NCBI RefSeq assembly: GCF_900100795.1
Contig: NZ_FNCO01000001.1
Span: forward strand, 62,001 to 126,000
Length of the DNA stretch: 64,000 bases
Source of the DNA: Pseudomonas abietaniphila
GTDB lineage: Bacteria; Pseudomonadota; Gammaproteobacteria; Pseudomonadales; Pseudomonadaceae
Reading direction: 5' to 3'
Within the stretch, counting starts at the first letter, position 1, and each line of letters begins with the position of its first letter. The position numbers were made by a program, and so were the translations under genes. The notes beneath the pieces are model-generated. The model made no database searches. It was not told the DNA's origin and saw only the letters and a program-made list of their open reading frames with translations. Below are positions 1 to 9,173 of the stretch, one piece after another.

Positions 1-65
1 AAGCTGGTCAGGGTGTTTTCCGGTGCTTCGCCCTTGGCGCCGCGGTGGCCGTAAATTAAGGTCAC
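1..65 (-). CDS. Glycerophosphodiester phosphodiesterase, N-terminal fragment
   Basis: Only the first 21 codons lie in the window; the gene runs off the left edge on the minus strand. The reading from a GTG at 63-65 gives an N-terminus beginning (M)TLIYGHRGAKGEAPENTL. The GHRG.....PENT signature is the conserved active-site start of the GlpQ/UgpQ family, which hydrolyses glycerophosphodiesters to glycerol 3-phosphate and an alcohol. A GAGGA Shine-Dalgarno sequence about seven bases upstream of the GTG supports this start. No signal peptide precedes the motif, which suggests a cytoplasmic UgpQ-like enzyme. The rest of the protein is not visible. Confidence 0.8.
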   Translation of the reverse strand, partial: MTLIYGHRGAKGEAPENTLTS

Positions 66-102
66 AATTGTTCCTCGAAAGCGCGCTAAGGCAGTAATCG
101 GT

Positions 103-690
103 TTATTTCACATCAGGGTCGTTCTGCTCACGCGCCAACCGCCGCTGTGCGGCTTGTCGTTGCAGGATGTGTCGGGCGAGCAACTGGCGCTGGGCATCAC
201 TGAGGTCGATCCACTCGGTGCCGATCTCGAAATCGCCAATGGTCAATGAGTGACACTGCGTCACTTTGGCTCGCAGCATCATGCCGGAGGCTTGGGGCAT
301 CAGTACCATTTTGACCGACAGCAGACTGCCGACAGGGAAGGGTTGGTGGGACTCGAATTGCAAGCCGCCTTCCGACATGATCACCTTTTGCGGGGCGCCC
401 AGCTTGCCCAGCACGGTCTGCGCGACCACTTGGCCGAGCAGGTCAATGCGCTTGCTCATGGCCCGCAGAAAGCTGTTGGTCGTGCGGTCGCGATCGTCGA
501 GCTGGCGCAGCAGGTGCTGGGACTCGAACTCGGCAACGTGCAGCTCGCTCAGCAGGTCGAAGAGTGTCGAGCTGGTGTCATGGGGGTGTTCATCAAGGGT
601 GCCAGCGGCTGGAATGCGTTGAATTTCCAGTGCGACGCTGTCCTCGATACGGTAGTATTCGCGGCGTTCTTCTTCATCTAATGTCGACAT
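103..690 (-). CDS. PilZ domain protein (195 aa)
   Basis: A soluble protein with an N-terminal RREYYRIED segment, resembling the arginine-rich c-di-GMP contact of PilZ domains, then a long helical middle (residues about 40-105) and a C-terminal beta-rich half with a GGLQFES stretch and a GTEWIDLS segment. The family usually binds cyclic di-GMP and passes the signal to a partner protein. The partner is not evident here. It is divergently transcribed from lolC, an arrangement I recall from other Pseudomonas genomes. The second canonical motif (D/NxSxxG) is degenerate, reading SEGGLQ, so nucleotide binding is likely but not certain. Confidence 0.7.
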   Translation of the reverse strand: MSTLDEEERREYYRIEDSVALEIQRIPAAGTLDEHPHDTSSTLFDLLSELHVAEFESQHLLRQLDDRDRTTNSFLRAMSKRIDLLGQVVAQTVLGKLGAPQKVIMSEGGLQFESHQPFPVGSLLSVKMVLMPQASGMMLRAKVTQCHSLTIGDFEIGTEWIDLSDAQRQLLARHILQRQAAQRRLAREQNDPDVK

Positions 691-816
691 GGCGAACCCA
701 TGGTAGCGGCGGTTGTCAGAGTGATTGCTCGCAATCGTTACTCAGCGATTTGAGTGTAAAGCTGCCGGCCAAGGCCCGCCACAAGGACGTTCCCATTCCT
801 CCGAACAAGCCCCTAC

Positions 817-2067
817 ATGTTCAGACCTCTTTTTGTATTCATCGGCACGCGTTACACCCGTGCAAAACGCCGTAATCATTTTGTCTCCTTCATTTCCCTG
901 ACGTCGATGATCGGTCTCGCCCTTGGCGTTGTGGTGATGATAATCGTGTTATCGGTCATGAACGGTTTCGATCATGAGATGCGCACGCGCGTCCTCGGCA
1001 TGGTCCCCCACGCGACCATCGAATCCGGCGAACCGATCAGCGACTGGCAAAGCCTGGCGGCCAAGGTCAAACAGAACCCGCAGGTGGAGGCGGTCGCGCC
1101 GTTCACCCAGATGCAGGGTTTGCTGACCAACAATGGCAATGTGCAGAAAATCCTGCTCAATGCCATCGACCCGGTTCAGGAACGCAAAGTTTCGATTATC
1201 GACGGCTTCATGAAACAGGGCAGTCTTGACGATCTGGTGTCAGGCGGCTTTGGCGTGGTCATCGGCGACAAGGCCGCGACCAAACTGGGTGTGGGCTTGG
1301 GCGATAAGGTGACGTTCGTGTCGCCTGAAGTGATGGTCACTCCGGCCGGCATGTTCCCGCGCATGAAGCGCTTCACCGTGGTCGGCATCTTCCACGTCGG
1401 CGCCGGCGAGCTGGACGGTTATCTCGGTGTGACCAACCTGCAGGACCTGGCGCGTCTGCATCGCTGGAAGCCCGATCAGGTGCAAGGGCTGCGCCTGAAG
1501 TTCACCGATTTGTTCAAGGCACCGCGTACGGCTTACGAGATTGCCCAGAACCTGGGTGAGCACCAGTATTACTCGCGCGACTGGACCCGTACCCACGGCA
1601 ACCTGTATCAGGCCATCGGCATGGAAAAATCCATCATTGGCCTGCTCCTGTTGCTGATCGTGGCCGTGGCGGCGTTCAACATCATTTCCACGCTGGTGAT
1701 GGTGGTCAACGACAAGCGCGGTGACATCGCGATCCTGCGTACGCTGGGCGCCACGCCGGGCCAGATCATGCGCATCTTCATGGTTCAGGGCACGGTGATC
1801 GGCGTCGTCGGCACGCTGGTAGGTGCCGGTGTCGGCATTCTGGCCGCGCTCAACGTCAGCTCGGCGATTTCGGCGCTCGAAGGCCTGATCGGTCACAAGT
1901 TTCTCAACGCGGATGTCTACTTCATCGACTATCTGCCTTCGCAATTGATGGCTGAAGACGTGCTGCTGGTCTGCGGCGCGGCCTTGGTCCTGAGTTTCCT
2001 CGCCACCCTGTATCCCGCCTGGCGTGCTGCGCGCACCCAGCCGGCGGAGGCGCTACGTTATGAGTGA
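817..2067 (+). CDS. lolC: Lipoprotein-releasing ABC transporter permease LolC (416 aa)
   Basis: Inner-membrane permease of the LolCDE complex, which extracts mature lipoproteins from the inner membrane and hands them to the periplasmic chaperone LolA. The sequence has the family layout: a first membrane segment at about residues 24-50 (ending VLSVMNGF), a periplasmic domain of about 220 residues, and three C-terminal membrane segments in the last 150 residues. The length matches LolC/LolE proteins. It starts with [17 protein letters not shown], nearly the same as the start of the second permease at 2837. The downstream lolD start overlaps its last codons, so the two are translationally coupled. 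Confidence 0.92.
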   Translation: MFRPLFVFIGTRYTRAKRRNHFVSFISLTSMIGLALGVVVMIIVLSVMNGFDHEMRTRVLGMVPHATIESGEPISDWQSLAAKVKQNPQVEAVAPFTQMQGLLTNNGNVQKILLNAIDPVQERKVSIIDGFMKQGSLDDLVSGGFGVVIGDKAATKLGVGLGDKVTFVSPEVMVTPAGMFPRMKRFTVVGIFHVGAGELDGYLGVTNLQDLARLHRWKPDQVQGLRLKFTDLFKAPRTAYEIAQNLGEHQYYSRDWTRTHGNLYQAIGMEKSIIGLLLLLIVAVAAFNIISTLVMVVNDKRGDIAILRTLGATPGQIMRIFMVQGTVIGVVGTLVGAGVGILAALNVSSAISALEGLIGHKFLNADVYFIDYLPSQLMAEDVLLVCGAALVLSFLATLYPAWRAARTQPAEALRYE

Positions 2068-2758
2068 GTCGGGCATGAGTGATAAAGCTGTACTGAGTTG
2101 CCGCAACCTGGGCAAATCCTACGAGGAAGGCCCGGAATCCGTCGTGGTGCTGTCGGGCCTGCAGCTGGAACTGCACCCGGGCGAGCGCGTGGCGATCGTC
2201 GGCAGTTCGGGGTCGGGCAAAAGTACCTTGCTCAACCTGTTGGGCGGACTGGACACGCCTACCGAAGGCAGCGTCTGGCTGGCCGGTGAAGAATTGTCCG
2301 CACTCAACGAAAAGGCCCGTGGCCTGCTGCGCAACCGCGCACTGGGTTTCGTGTACCAGTTCCACCACCTGCTGCCTGAGTTCACCGCGCTGGAAAACGT
2401 CTGCATGCCGCTGCTGATCGGCAAGACGCCGATTCCGGAAGCGCGCCAACGCGCGACGGCGTTGCTGGAGCGGGTAGGGCTCAAGCACCGTCTGGCGCAC
2501 AAGCCTTCGGAGCTGTCGGGTGGTGAGCGTCAGCGCGTGGCCATTGCCCGTGCGCTGGTCAATCAGCCGGGGCTGGTGATGCTCGACGAGCCGACCGGCA
2601 ACCTCGACTCCCATACCGCACAAGGCATTCAGGACCTGATGCTGGAACTGAGCACCTCATCGCGGACCGCGTTCCTGGTGGTGACCCACGACATGGCGCT
2701 GGCCCGTCAGATGGACCGCGTATGGCGCCTGGAAGAAGGCCGTCTGGTCGAGGCGTGA
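2060..2758 (+). CDS. lolD: Lipoprotein-releasing ABC transporter ATPase LolD (232 aa)
   Basis: ATP-binding subunit that powers lipoprotein extraction by LolC/LolE. Walker A is GSSGSGKST at about residues 48-56. The ABC signature [15 protein letters not shown] and the Walker B segment [12 protein letters not shown] follow in the second half. I chose the ATG at 2060 because it overlaps the end of lolC by eight bases and has GGAGG nine bases upstream inside lolC; the longer open frame from 2024 would add an arginine-rich stretch not expected in the family. A second ATG at 2075 is possible but has a weaker ribosome site. Confidence 0.93.
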   Translation: MSESGMSDKAVLSCRNLGKSYEEGPESVVVLSGLQLELHPGERVAIVGSSGSGKSTLLNLLGGLDTPTEGSVWLAGEELSALNEKARGLLRNRALGFVYQFHHLLPEFTALENVCMPLLIGKTPIPEARQRATALLERVGLKHRLAHKPSELSGGERQRVAIARALVNQPGLVMLDEPTGNLDSHTAQGIQDLMLELSTSSRTAFLVVTHDMALARQMDRVWRLEEGRLVEA

Positions 2759-2768
2759 TGCCAACAAC

Positions 2769-2803
2769 CCGTTGCCGGTCTTTACGGCAGCGGTGGTTTT
2801 TTA
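2769..2803 (+). terminator. Intrinsic terminator-like hairpin between lolD and the second permease
   Basis: Inverted repeat CCGTTGCCG / CGGCAGCGG with a seven-base loop, followed by six T residues. It sits eleven bases after the lolD stop and could reduce read-through into the second permease gene, or mark the end of a lolCD transcript. Confidence 0.6.
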
Positions 2804-2836
2804 ATTTCAGCGGCTTTTAGCTACGGTGCTCCACGA

Positions 2837-4081
2837 ATGTTCAGACCGTTATCCATCTTTATCGGCACGCGCTATACCCGGGCCAAGCGACGCAACCACT
2901 TCATCTCGTTCATTTCGATGACGTCGATGATCGGCCTGGCGTTGGGCGTCCTGGCGATGATCGTGGTGCTGTCCGTGATGAACGGCTTCCAGCAGGAAAT
3001 GAGCTCGCGCATTCTTGGCATGGTCCCGCACGCGGTGATCGACGGGGTCAAGCCGCTGGATGACTGGAAACCGGCCGCCGATGCGGCGATGAAGAATCCG
3101 CAGGTCACGGCTGCCGTGCCGTTTACGCAAATGGACGGCATGCTCTCGTACAAGGGCACCATGCAGCCGATCGAGATCAACGGTGTTGATCCGGCGCTCG
3201 AGTCGAAAGTCTCCATCGTCACTCAACACATCGTGCAGGGTCGCCTTCAGGACCTTAAAGCCGGTGAGTTCGGCGTGGTGATCGGTGAGATCACCGCGCG
3301 GCGCTTTCGCCTGAACGTCGGTGACAAGATCACCCTGATCGTGCCGGAAATCAGCAGCGACCCGGGCGGCATCACGCCGCGCCTGCAACGCCTGACCGTG
3401 GTGGGTGTGTTCAAGGTGGGCGCCGAACTGGACGGTTCGATGGCGCTGGTGAACGTGGCCGATGCCGCGACCATTCAACGCTGGCAGCCCAATCAGGTGC
3501 AGGGCGTACGCCTTGCTCTGACAGACCTGTACGCTGCACCGCACGTCTCGGCGGCCATCGCGGGCGGGTTGGGCGCTGACTACAAGGCCGACGACTGGAC
3601 GCACACGCAAGGCAGTCTGTTCAGCGCGATGAAGATGGAAAAGACCATGATCGGTCTGCTGCTGCTGATGATCGTGGCCGTGGCCGCCTTCAACATCATC
3701 GCGACACTGATCATGGTGGTGAATGACAAGGGGGCGGACATCGCCATTTTGCGGACGATCGGCGCCACTCCTCGGCAGATCATGACCATCTTCATGGTGC
3801 AAGGCACGGTGATCGGTGTCGTGGGCACTGTCATCGGCGGTGTGCTGGGTGTGATCGCGGCAATCAACGTCAGTCAGTTGGTCGGCTGGGTGGAGCGGGT
3901 GACAGGGCAGCACATCTTCACCTCCGACGTGTACTTCATCAGTAACCTGCCGTCGCATCTGGAAGGCAGTGACGTGGCGCTGATTTGCAGTGCCGGCTTC
4001 ATTCTCAGCTTTCTGGCGACGATCTATCCGGCGTATCGCGCGGCACAGATCCAGCCGGCGCATGCGTTGCGGTATGAGTAA
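2837..4081 (+). CDS. lolE: Second lipoprotein-releasing permease (LolE-type, 414 aa)
   Basis: Paralogue of the upstream LolC with the same topology: one N-terminal membrane segment, a large periplasmic domain, and three C-terminal membrane segments. The two share the N-terminal [20 protein letters not shown] block, the VLSVMNGF segment, and most of the region from the MEK..IGLLLL membrane helix to the C-terminal ALRYE. In the known LolCDE heterotetramer one permease recruits LolA and the other binds lipoprotein. Position after lolD makes LolE the natural name, but both copies look equally LolC-like, so this assignment rests mainly on gene order. Confidence 0.88.
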   Translation: MFRPLSIFIGTRYTRAKRRNHFISFISMTSMIGLALGVLAMIVVLSVMNGFQQEMSSRILGMVPHAVIDGVKPLDDWKPAADAAMKNPQVTAAVPFTQMDGMLSYKGTMQPIEINGVDPALESKVSIVTQHIVQGRLQDLKAGEFGVVIGEITARRFRLNVGDKITLIVPEISSDPGGITPRLQRLTVVGVFKVGAELDGSMALVNVADAATIQRWQPNQVQGVRLALTDLYAAPHVSAAIAGGLGADYKADDWTHTQGSLFSAMKMEKTMIGLLLLMIVAVAAFNIIATLIMVVNDKGADIAILRTIGATPRQIMTIFMVQGTVIGVVGTVIGGVLGVIAAINVSQLVGWVERVTGQHIFTSDVYFISNLPSHLEGSDVALICSAGFILSFLATIYPAYRAAQIQPAHALRYE

Positions 4082-4111
4082 GCGCCGATATTTCTGACGC
4101 AGCATGACATC

Positions 4112-4198
4112 TGTGGGAGATTCATTCGCGAGAGGCCGGTACAGTTGACGCATCCATGTCGCCTGGACGCTTGCGTCGCGAATGAATTCACTCCCACA
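4112..4198. repeat. REP-type inverted repeat between convergent genes
   Basis: Two arms, TGTGGGAGATTCATTCGCGA at 4112-4131 and its imperfect complement TCGCGAATGAATTCACTCCCACA at 4176-4198, enclose about 44 bases. This is the paired, head-to-head form of Pseudomonas REP elements. It lies between the converging lolE and histidine kinase genes and probably also ends transcription from both sides. Confidence 0.8.
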
Positions 4199-4205
4199 AG
4201 AAAGA

Positions 4206-5573
4206 TCACTGGCTCCCGGCAGGCAACTCGATCAAAAACCGCGTCATCCCATGCTGTGACTCACACCTGATTGTCCCGCCGTGTGCGTGGATGATCGATT
4301 GGGTAATCGCCAATCCCAACCCCGCGTGTTCGCTGCTGCCTTCATGGCGGGCAGGGTCGGCGCGGTAAAACCGGTCGAACAGTCTGGGCAACACCTCGGA
4401 CGGGAGTGTCTGACCGGAGTTTTCAACGGTGATCCGCACGCGTTGGGCCGCCGACTCGAGCTTCACGGCGACCTGCCCTTGGGCCGGGGTAAAACGCAGG
4501 GCGTTCCCCAGCAGGTTCGACAGTGCTCGACGCAGCATATGGCGATCGCCCGCCAGTTCGGCGTCTCCCTGGCGACGGAGTTGCACGTGGGCTTCCTCGG
4601 CCAGCGGCAGGAAAAACTCCAGCAGCGCGTCAGTTTCTTCCGCCAGATGCAAGCGCTCCCGGCTCGGACTCAGCAGGCCATGCTCGGCTTTTGCCAGGTA
4701 CAACATGTCGTTGACCATCTGCGCCATCCCCTGCAGTTCTTCGAGGTTATCCAGCAGCGCCTCGCGATACGCTTCAAGATCCCGTGGGAGGGTGAGGGTG
4801 ACCTGGGTATGCGTGAGCAGGTTCGACAGCGGCGTGCGCAGCTCGTGGGCAATGTCGGCCGAGAAGGCCGACAAGCGCTGAAACCCATCGTCCAGGCGCC
4901 CCAGCATCGCGTTGAACGCCTGAGTGAGCTCTGCCAGCTCCGCCGGCATCTCGTCGAGCGGCAGGCGCGTGGTCAGCGAGCTGGCCGACACGCTGGCGGC
5001 GATTTCGCTCATCTTGCGCAAAGGACGCAGACCACTGCGGGCCGCCCACGCGCCGAGTAATGCGGTGGCCAGCGCCGACAAACCCACGGTCAGCCAGATC
5101 AGGTGCTGCATGCGCTCCAGGAAATGCTGGTGGTGGGTGATGTCCAGCAACAACGTCAGCTGTGGCGAGTCCTGTTTCTCCGGGTACAGCGCAACCGTGT
5201 AGGCGCGATAGGCAACGCCGCTCTCGGTCAGGGTGTGCAAGCCTGCATGAACGCCATTCTGCGGTATTGACGGGACCTGGCTGTCGAACCACAGCACGCC
5301 CGTCTGGCTGCGGACCTGCAAGGTCAGGTCCGGTGAATGCCTGAGTTCATTCAGCAGTGCCGGTTTTCTTGCGTCGAACTGCTCGGCGGTGAGCACGTCC
5401 TTCAAGGCATCTCGCAGCGTCGGCAGCTTGCTGTCGAGCAGTTGCTGATCCAGCTCCAGGAAGTGCGCTTCGCTGGCACGGTTGAACAACACGCCTGCCG
5501 TCAGCGACACCACCGCGGTGCAGGCGGCGAACAACAAGGCAAGTCGACTGCCAAGGGAAATGCGTTGGAGCAT
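4206..5573 (-). CDS. copS: Copper/heavy-metal sensor histidine kinase (455 aa)
   Basis: Membrane sensor kinase of the CusS/CopS heavy-metal family. A first membrane helix at about residues 10-30, a periplasmic sensor region at 31-157, and a second helix at about 158-178 precede a HAMP linker. The phospho-acceptor is His243 in SADIAHELRTPLSN. The ATPase domain shows NLLGNALRF (N box) and GLGLAITQSII (G2 box). It overlaps the response regulator gene by a TGATG, so both are in one operon. The neighbouring cupredoxin gene makes copper the likely signal. Silver or another metal cannot be excluded. Confidence 0.85.
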   Translation of the reverse strand: MLQRISLGSRLALLFAACTAVVSLTAGVLFNRASEAHFLELDQQLLDSKLPTLRDALKDVLTAEQFDARKPALLNELRHSPDLTLQVRSQTGVLWFDSQVPSIPQNGVHAGLHTLTESGVAYRAYTVALYPEKQDSPQLTLLLDITHHQHFLERMQHLIWLTVGLSALATALLGAWAARSGLRPLRKMSEIAASVSASSLTTRLPLDEMPAELAELTQAFNAMLGRLDDGFQRLSAFSADIAHELRTPLSNLLTHTQVTLTLPRDLEAYREALLDNLEELQGMAQMVNDMLYLAKAEHGLLSPSRERLHLAEETDALLEFFLPLAEEAHVQLRRQGDAELAGDRHMLRRALSNLLGNALRFTPAQGQVAVKLESAAQRVRITVENSGQTLPSEVLPRLFDRFYRADPARHEGSSEHAGLGLAITQSIIHAHGGTIRCESQHGMTRFLIELPAGSQ

Positions 5574-6253
5574 CAGAGGCTTCGCTCTTCGAGGACGTAG
5601 CCCATGCCGCGCACCGTATGAATCAGCTTGTCGGGATAATCGTCGTCGACCTTGAGGCGCAAGCGCCGGATGGCCACCTCGATCACATTGGTGTCGCTGT
5701 CGAAGTTCATGTCCCAGACCTGCGAGGCGATCAGCGATTTGGGCAGGACTTCCCCCTGACGACGAAGCATCAGCTCCAACAGCGCGAACTCCTTGGCGGT
5801 CAGGTCGATGCGCTGGCCGCTGCGTTCGACGCGACGACGCAGCAGGTCAAGGCGCAGGTCGGCCAGTTGCAGGTGGGTTTCCTGGCTGGCGCTGTTGCCA
5901 CGGCGCAACAGGCTGCGCACGCGTGCCAGCAACTCGGAGAACGCGAAAGGCTTGATCAGATAGTCATCGGCGCCCAGTTCCAGGCCGCGTACTCGGTCTT
6001 CCACCGCGTCGCGGGCGGTCAAAAACAGCACCGGTGTGTCGAGCCCCGCACCGCGTACCGCCTGCAGAATCTGCCAGCCGTCCCGACCGGGCAGCATCAC
6101 ATCCAGAATCAGCAACGCGTAGTCGCCGGTCAGCGCCAGATGCTGGCCGCTGGCGCCGTCGGCCACCCATTCGGTGTTGAATCCGGCTTCGGTCAGCCCT
6201 TGGCGCAGGTATTGACCCGTTTTTGCTTGATCTTCGACGATCAGTAATTTCAT
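5573..6253 (-). CDS. copR: Copper response regulator, OmpR family (226 aa)
   Basis: Two-component transcription factor of the CopR/CusR type. The receiver domain has the acidic pair E7/D8, phospho-acceptor Asp51 in [13 protein letters not shown], and Lys101 in LIKPFAF. The C-terminal winged helix (from about residue 125) ends with [17 protein letters not shown] and [11 protein letters not shown], typical of OmpR DNA-binding domains. The start [13 protein letters not shown] was chosen by family alignment; an in-frame ATG at 6274 would add seven residues and has no ribosome site. It is expected to act on the divergent cupredoxin promoter, where a perfect palindrome lies at 6339-6352. Confidence 0.88.
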   Translation of the reverse strand: MKLLIVEDQAKTGQYLRQGLTEAGFNTEWVADGASGQHLALTGDYALLILDVMLPGRDGWQILQAVRGAGLDTPVLFLTARDAVEDRVRGLELGADDYLIKPFAFSELLARVRSLLRRGNSASQETHLQLADLRLDLLRRRVERSGQRIDLTAKEFALLELMLRRQGEVLPKSLIASQVWDMNFDSDTNVIEVAIRRLRLKVDDDYPDKLIHTVRGMGYVLEERSL

Positions 6254-6338
6254 GGGCAGCTCATCGGTCGTCATGACGCTGGACAGTGGCGTTCGCGGTC
6301 ACGCTTTATAGCGCGAGCGGAGTGGGCGGTGGTCAAGC

Positions 6339-6352
6339 TTACAAAGTTGTAA
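6339..6352. promoter_or_regulatory. Candidate CopR box
   Basis: Perfect inverted repeat TTACAA-AG-TTGTAA in the gap between copR and the cupredoxin gene. OmpR-family metal regulators bind short palindromes of this kind. Its position, about 75 bases before the cupredoxin ATG, fits an activator site. The binding protein is inferred from context. Confidence 0.6.
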
Positions 6353-6425
6353 TCTTGCGGTCAGCTGATTGCCAGTGGCGGCGGCCTACCTTAGCGTCAT
6401 CGATCGTCGTTGACTGGAGATTCAC

Positions 6426-6941
6426 ATGTTTGCTCGTTTAATCGCTGCTGCCGTGTTGCTGGGCGTAAGTTTGTCGTCGTTGGCGTCCCCCGGTGAGCAT
6501 TTTGCCTTCGGCCACCCGGCCAAAGCCGACCAGGCGACCCGCACCCTGGAGCTGACCCTGGGCGACATGTACTTCGAACCCAAGTCTCTGGCCGTCAAGG
6601 AAGGGGAGACCGTACGCTTCGTGCTGGTCAACAAGGGGCAGTTGCTGCACGAGTTCAACCTGGGTGACGCGGCCATGCACGCCGCGCATCAACAGGAGAT
6701 GCTCAAGATGGTCGCCAGCGGCATGCTGACGTCGACCGGGATGAAACATGACGGCATGGCGGGGATGGATCACGGCGCCATGGGCATGAAGCACGACGAC
6801 CCGAACAGTGTGCTGGTGGAGCCTGGCAAAACCGCTGAGCTGACCTGGACCTTCACCAAGGCCACCGACCTTGAGTTTGCCTGCAATATTCCCGGCCATT
6901 ATCAGGCTGGCATGGTCGGAAAAATCGCGATTGCCGACTAA
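6426..6941 (+). CDS. Periplasmic cupredoxin, CopI-like copper tolerance protein (171 aa)
   Basis: Secreted type 1 copper protein. A signal peptide covers about residues 1-20, with cleavage near SLAS. The mature protein has a plastocyanin-like fold, with candidate copper ligands His75 (LLHEFNL), Cys153 and His158 (FACNIPGHYQ), and Met163. A Met/His-rich insert at about residues 84-124 (several MKH and MDHGAM units) could bind extra copper, as seen in CopI-type proteins that help copper tolerance. It is divergent from the copRS pair, which supports copper-induced expression. The exact role, electron carrier or copper buffer, is not fixed by the sequence. Confidence 0.82.
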   Translation: MFARLIAAAVLLGVSLSSLASPGEHFAFGHPAKADQATRTLELTLGDMYFEPKSLAVKEGETVRFVLVNKGQLLHEFNLGDAAMHAAHQQEMLKMVASGMLTSTGMKHDGMAGMDHGAMGMKHDDPNSVLVEPGKTAELTWTFTKATDLEFACNIPGHYQAGMVGKIAIAD

Positions 6942-7031
6942 TCGCTGAAAGCGCGGGACAAAACCTATAAACTTCGCGGTCAGGATTTTCAAATCAGCCC
7001 CTCACATCCGCTTTCAGGTTCAGGTCCCGCC

Positions 7032-7862
7032 ATGCATCCCGCAGCCGAACACTCGCCGCTGGGCAAGTCCAGTGAATACATCGCCACCTACACGCCGTCT
7101 CTGCTGTTTCCGATTCCCCGTGCCGCCAAGTGGGCGGAGTTGGGGCTGACGGCCGAGACGCTGCCGTATCAGGGCTTCGATTTCTGGAACTGCTACGAGC
7201 TGTCCTGGCTGTTGCCGTCGGGCAAGCCGGTGGTCGCCATCGGCGAGTTCTGCATCCCGGCGGACTCGCCCAACATCATTGAGTCCAAGTCCTTCAAGCT
7301 TTACCTGAACTCGCTGAACCAGACGCCGTTCGCCTCTCAGGATGATCTGGTAGCCACCCTGGAGAAAGACCTGTCGTCCGCTGCGGGCAAGCCCGTGGGC
7401 GTGCGCATTCGTTCGCTGAAGGACATCGAGGCCGAGGGCATCGTGCCGGTGCCAGGGGTGTGCGTCGACGAGCTGGACGTGACCATCCACAGTTATGACC
7501 GGCCACAGCCTGAATTGCTGCGGTGCGATGAGGCGCGTGTGGTCGAGGAGTCGCTGCACAGCCATTTGCTCAAATCCAATTGCCCGGTCACCAGCCAGCC
7601 GGACTGGGGCAGCGTTGCAGTGCAATATCGGGGTGCGGCGCTGGATCACGCGAGCTTTCTGGCTTACATCGTCAGTTTCCGCCAGCATTCGGACTTTCAT
7701 GAGCAGTGCGTAGAGCGAATCTTCATGGACCTGCAGCGGCTGCTCAAGCCCGAAAAACTCACCGTGTCCGCGCGCTATGTGCGTCGCGGCGGGCTGGACA
7801 TCAATCCGTACCGCAGCACCGAAACGCTCACGCTGGAAAACGGGCGTCTGGCACGTCAGTAA
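7032..7862 (+). CDS. queF: NADPH-dependent preQ0 reductase QueF (276 aa)
   Basis: Cytoplasmic enzyme that reduces 7-cyano-7-deazaguanine (preQ0) to preQ1 in queuosine biosynthesis. It is the long, two-domain (E. coli-type) form. The QueF motif [11 protein letters not shown] binds the nicotinamide cofactor. The catalytic nucleophile is Cys184 in [13 protein letters not shown], with Asp191 as the proton donor; both are in the expected spacing. The gene stands alone, followed by a strong terminator. Its start has CAGGT a few bases upstream. Confidence 0.95.
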   Translation: MHPAAEHSPLGKSSEYIATYTPSLLFPIPRAAKWAELGLTAETLPYQGFDFWNCYELSWLLPSGKPVVAIGEFCIPADSPNIIESKSFKLYLNSLNQTPFASQDDLVATLEKDLSSAAGKPVGVRIRSLKDIEAEGIVPVPGVCVDELDVTIHSYDRPQPELLRCDEARVVEESLHSHLLKSNCPVTSQPDWGSVAVQYRGAALDHASFLAYIVSFRQHSDFHEQCVERIFMDLQRLLKPEKLTVSARYVRRGGLDINPYRSTETLTLENGRLARQ

Positions 7863-7905
7863 CAGGCAATGCTTCTACAGGGGCCGCCTTTCGTTGCTGG
7901 AAACT

Positions 7906-7932
7906 AAAAAGCCCGTCATCACGACGGGCTTT
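7906..7932. terminator. Bidirectional intrinsic terminator after queF
   Basis: Stem GCCCGTC / GACGGGC with a five-base loop, flanked by an A run on the left and a T run on the right. It can end transcription of queF from the left and of the DUF4404 gene from the right. Confidence 0.85.
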
Positions 7933-7954
7933 GCCTTTCAAATCAACCGAAACG

Positions 7955-8218
7955 TCAGATTCCGATATTGCCCAAGGTCAGCACGATGTTGCGCAGGGTC
8001 CCTGCAATCCCGGGGTGTTCCAGCTCGAACCGCTCGACCGCAAGGTTCACGCCGTCGGCCAGATTATTGTCCGGGGTGGCGGTTTCGACAGCGATCTCCG
8101 CTTCAATTTGCGCCATCAGCGTGTGCAGGTCAGCGCGCTCTTCCTCGGTCAGCGGAGGATTCTGTTCCAGTTGCTCGCGCAGGGTGTTGAGTTGTGCTTG
8201 CAGTTCGCGGGCGGGCAT
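7955..8218 (-). CDS. DUF4404 family protein (87 aa)
   Basis: Small, acidic, soluble protein predicted to be mostly helical, with a heptad-like N-terminal part (LQAQLNTLREQLEQNPPL) and a C-terminal hydrophobic helix near LRNIVLTLGNIGI. It matches the DUF4404 family, common in Pseudomonas, which has no known function. The start is supported by AAGGGAG seven bases upstream. It converges with queF across a shared terminator. Confidence 0.8.
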   Translation of the reverse strand: MPARELQAQLNTLREQLEQNPPLTEEERADLHTLMAQIEAEIAVETATPDNNLADGVNLAVERFELEHPGIAGTLRNIVLTLGNIGI

Positions 8219-8333
8219 AGGGTGCTCCCTTCATGAATAGTCTCAGCATGGACCGCGACGCGTGCGCAAAGGTCCTTTGCAGCTAAGACTAATCCACTCT
8301 GCGCCACCTTGCATGACGCCGATCAAACGAGTG

Positions 8334-8969
8334 TCAGGGCTTTTCGGCTTTGAGGCGTCTCAAGGTGATGTCGGCGAGGCAGGACTCCAGCTCACCCAAG
8401 TGATCGATCACCGAATGCGCACCGGCCGCGTACAGTTCCAGCGTCGCCCGGCCACGCCGACGTTCGCGGTCCAGATCGCTCAACGCCTCCCACTGTGCAG
8501 GAGACAATCCGCACAGGGGGCCGCACGAGGCCAGACCCACCGTCCACAGTCCGGCGTTGAGACCGGCCATCAGCAGCCGGGGGTCGCCACTGACCAGCAC
8601 GCAACCGTCAAGCTGTCCGGCATTCAGGCGCATCAACGCCTGCCAGCACGCGTCCGGTGCGGGCCAGTGGTTATTCGGGCGGGGGGTGGAATGGATCAAA
8701 CCCTCCAGAGGCGCCGCCAGTTGCTCGGCGATGCTGGCCGGGTACTCGTCGATCCAAGCACAGGGAATCTGTTGTTGCTTGAGGCTCTTGAGCGCTGCCA
8801 GTGCGCCGGGGGTGGGGGTGGCGAACGGGCTGGCATCCTGAGAATGGAAAGAAAGGCCGTCACTGCTGCGTAATGTCCGGGCCTGTGCGCCGAAATCAAC
8901 CAGGCAACCGCTCAGACCAAACAGCACGGCGGTGAAAGACGGGGCGGGCACTGCGACCGGGGCGAGCAT
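8334..8969 (-). CDS. HAD-like protein related to phosphonoacetaldehyde hydrolase, catalytic Asp missing (211 aa)
   Basis: The protein has the overall length and motif order of a HAD hydrolase of the phosphonatase-like group, including a motif II-like segment (GCVLVSGDPRLL) and a C-terminal GAHSVIDHLGEL. The N-terminal motif I, normally DxDGT with the nucleophile Asp, reads LFGLSGCLVDFG. Gly and Ser stand where the nucleophile and acid/base Asp are expected, so it is probably not a phosphatase. Similar proteins occur in other Pseudomonas near mlaA. The start at 8969 was chosen because AGAGGG lies seven bases upstream; the longer ATG at 8984 overlaps that ribosome site. Confidence 0.65.
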   Translation of the reverse strand: MLAPVAVPAPSFTAVLFGLSGCLVDFGAQARTLRSSDGLSFHSQDASPFATPTPGALAALKSLKQQQIPCAWIDEYPASIAEQLAAPLEGLIHSTPRPNNHWPAPDACWQALMRLNAGQLDGCVLVSGDPRLLMAGLNAGLWTVGLASCGPLCGLSPAQWEALSDLDRERRRGRATLELYAAGAHSVIDHLGELESCLADITLRRLKAEKP

Positions 8970-9083
8970 GGAATTCCCTCTCAAATGGCAATGACGCTAA
9001 GGGATTTGCATGACAGTCCGGTGACCGGCGTGTGACATTGTGAGCAGATGTTTAAGGGCCTACGGCATTCCGTCAGTTTTCGA

Positions 9084-9114
9084 CGACGTAAAACGTCGCG
9101 GAACGCTTTATACT
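9084..9114 (+). promoter_or_regulatory. Possible mlaA promoter with adjacent palindrome
   Basis: A good -10 hexamer TATACT lies at 9109-9114, 60 bases before the mlaA ATG. Just upstream is a short palindrome, CGACGT-AAA-ACGTCG (9084-9098), where a -35 element would be. No good -35 hexamer is visible, so an activator may bind there. This is inference from position only. Confidence 0.35.
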
Positions 9115-9173
9115 CCCTCTCTTTGGTTTGGGGCGTAGCGCCCGCTTCATTACTTTGACTGGGAGTCTCAGCT

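Noticed and set aside
2849..4153. Antisense open frame of 434 codons opposite the second Lol permease
   Set aside because: Composition is that of a codon-position shadow and the sense strand encodes a strongly conserved family.
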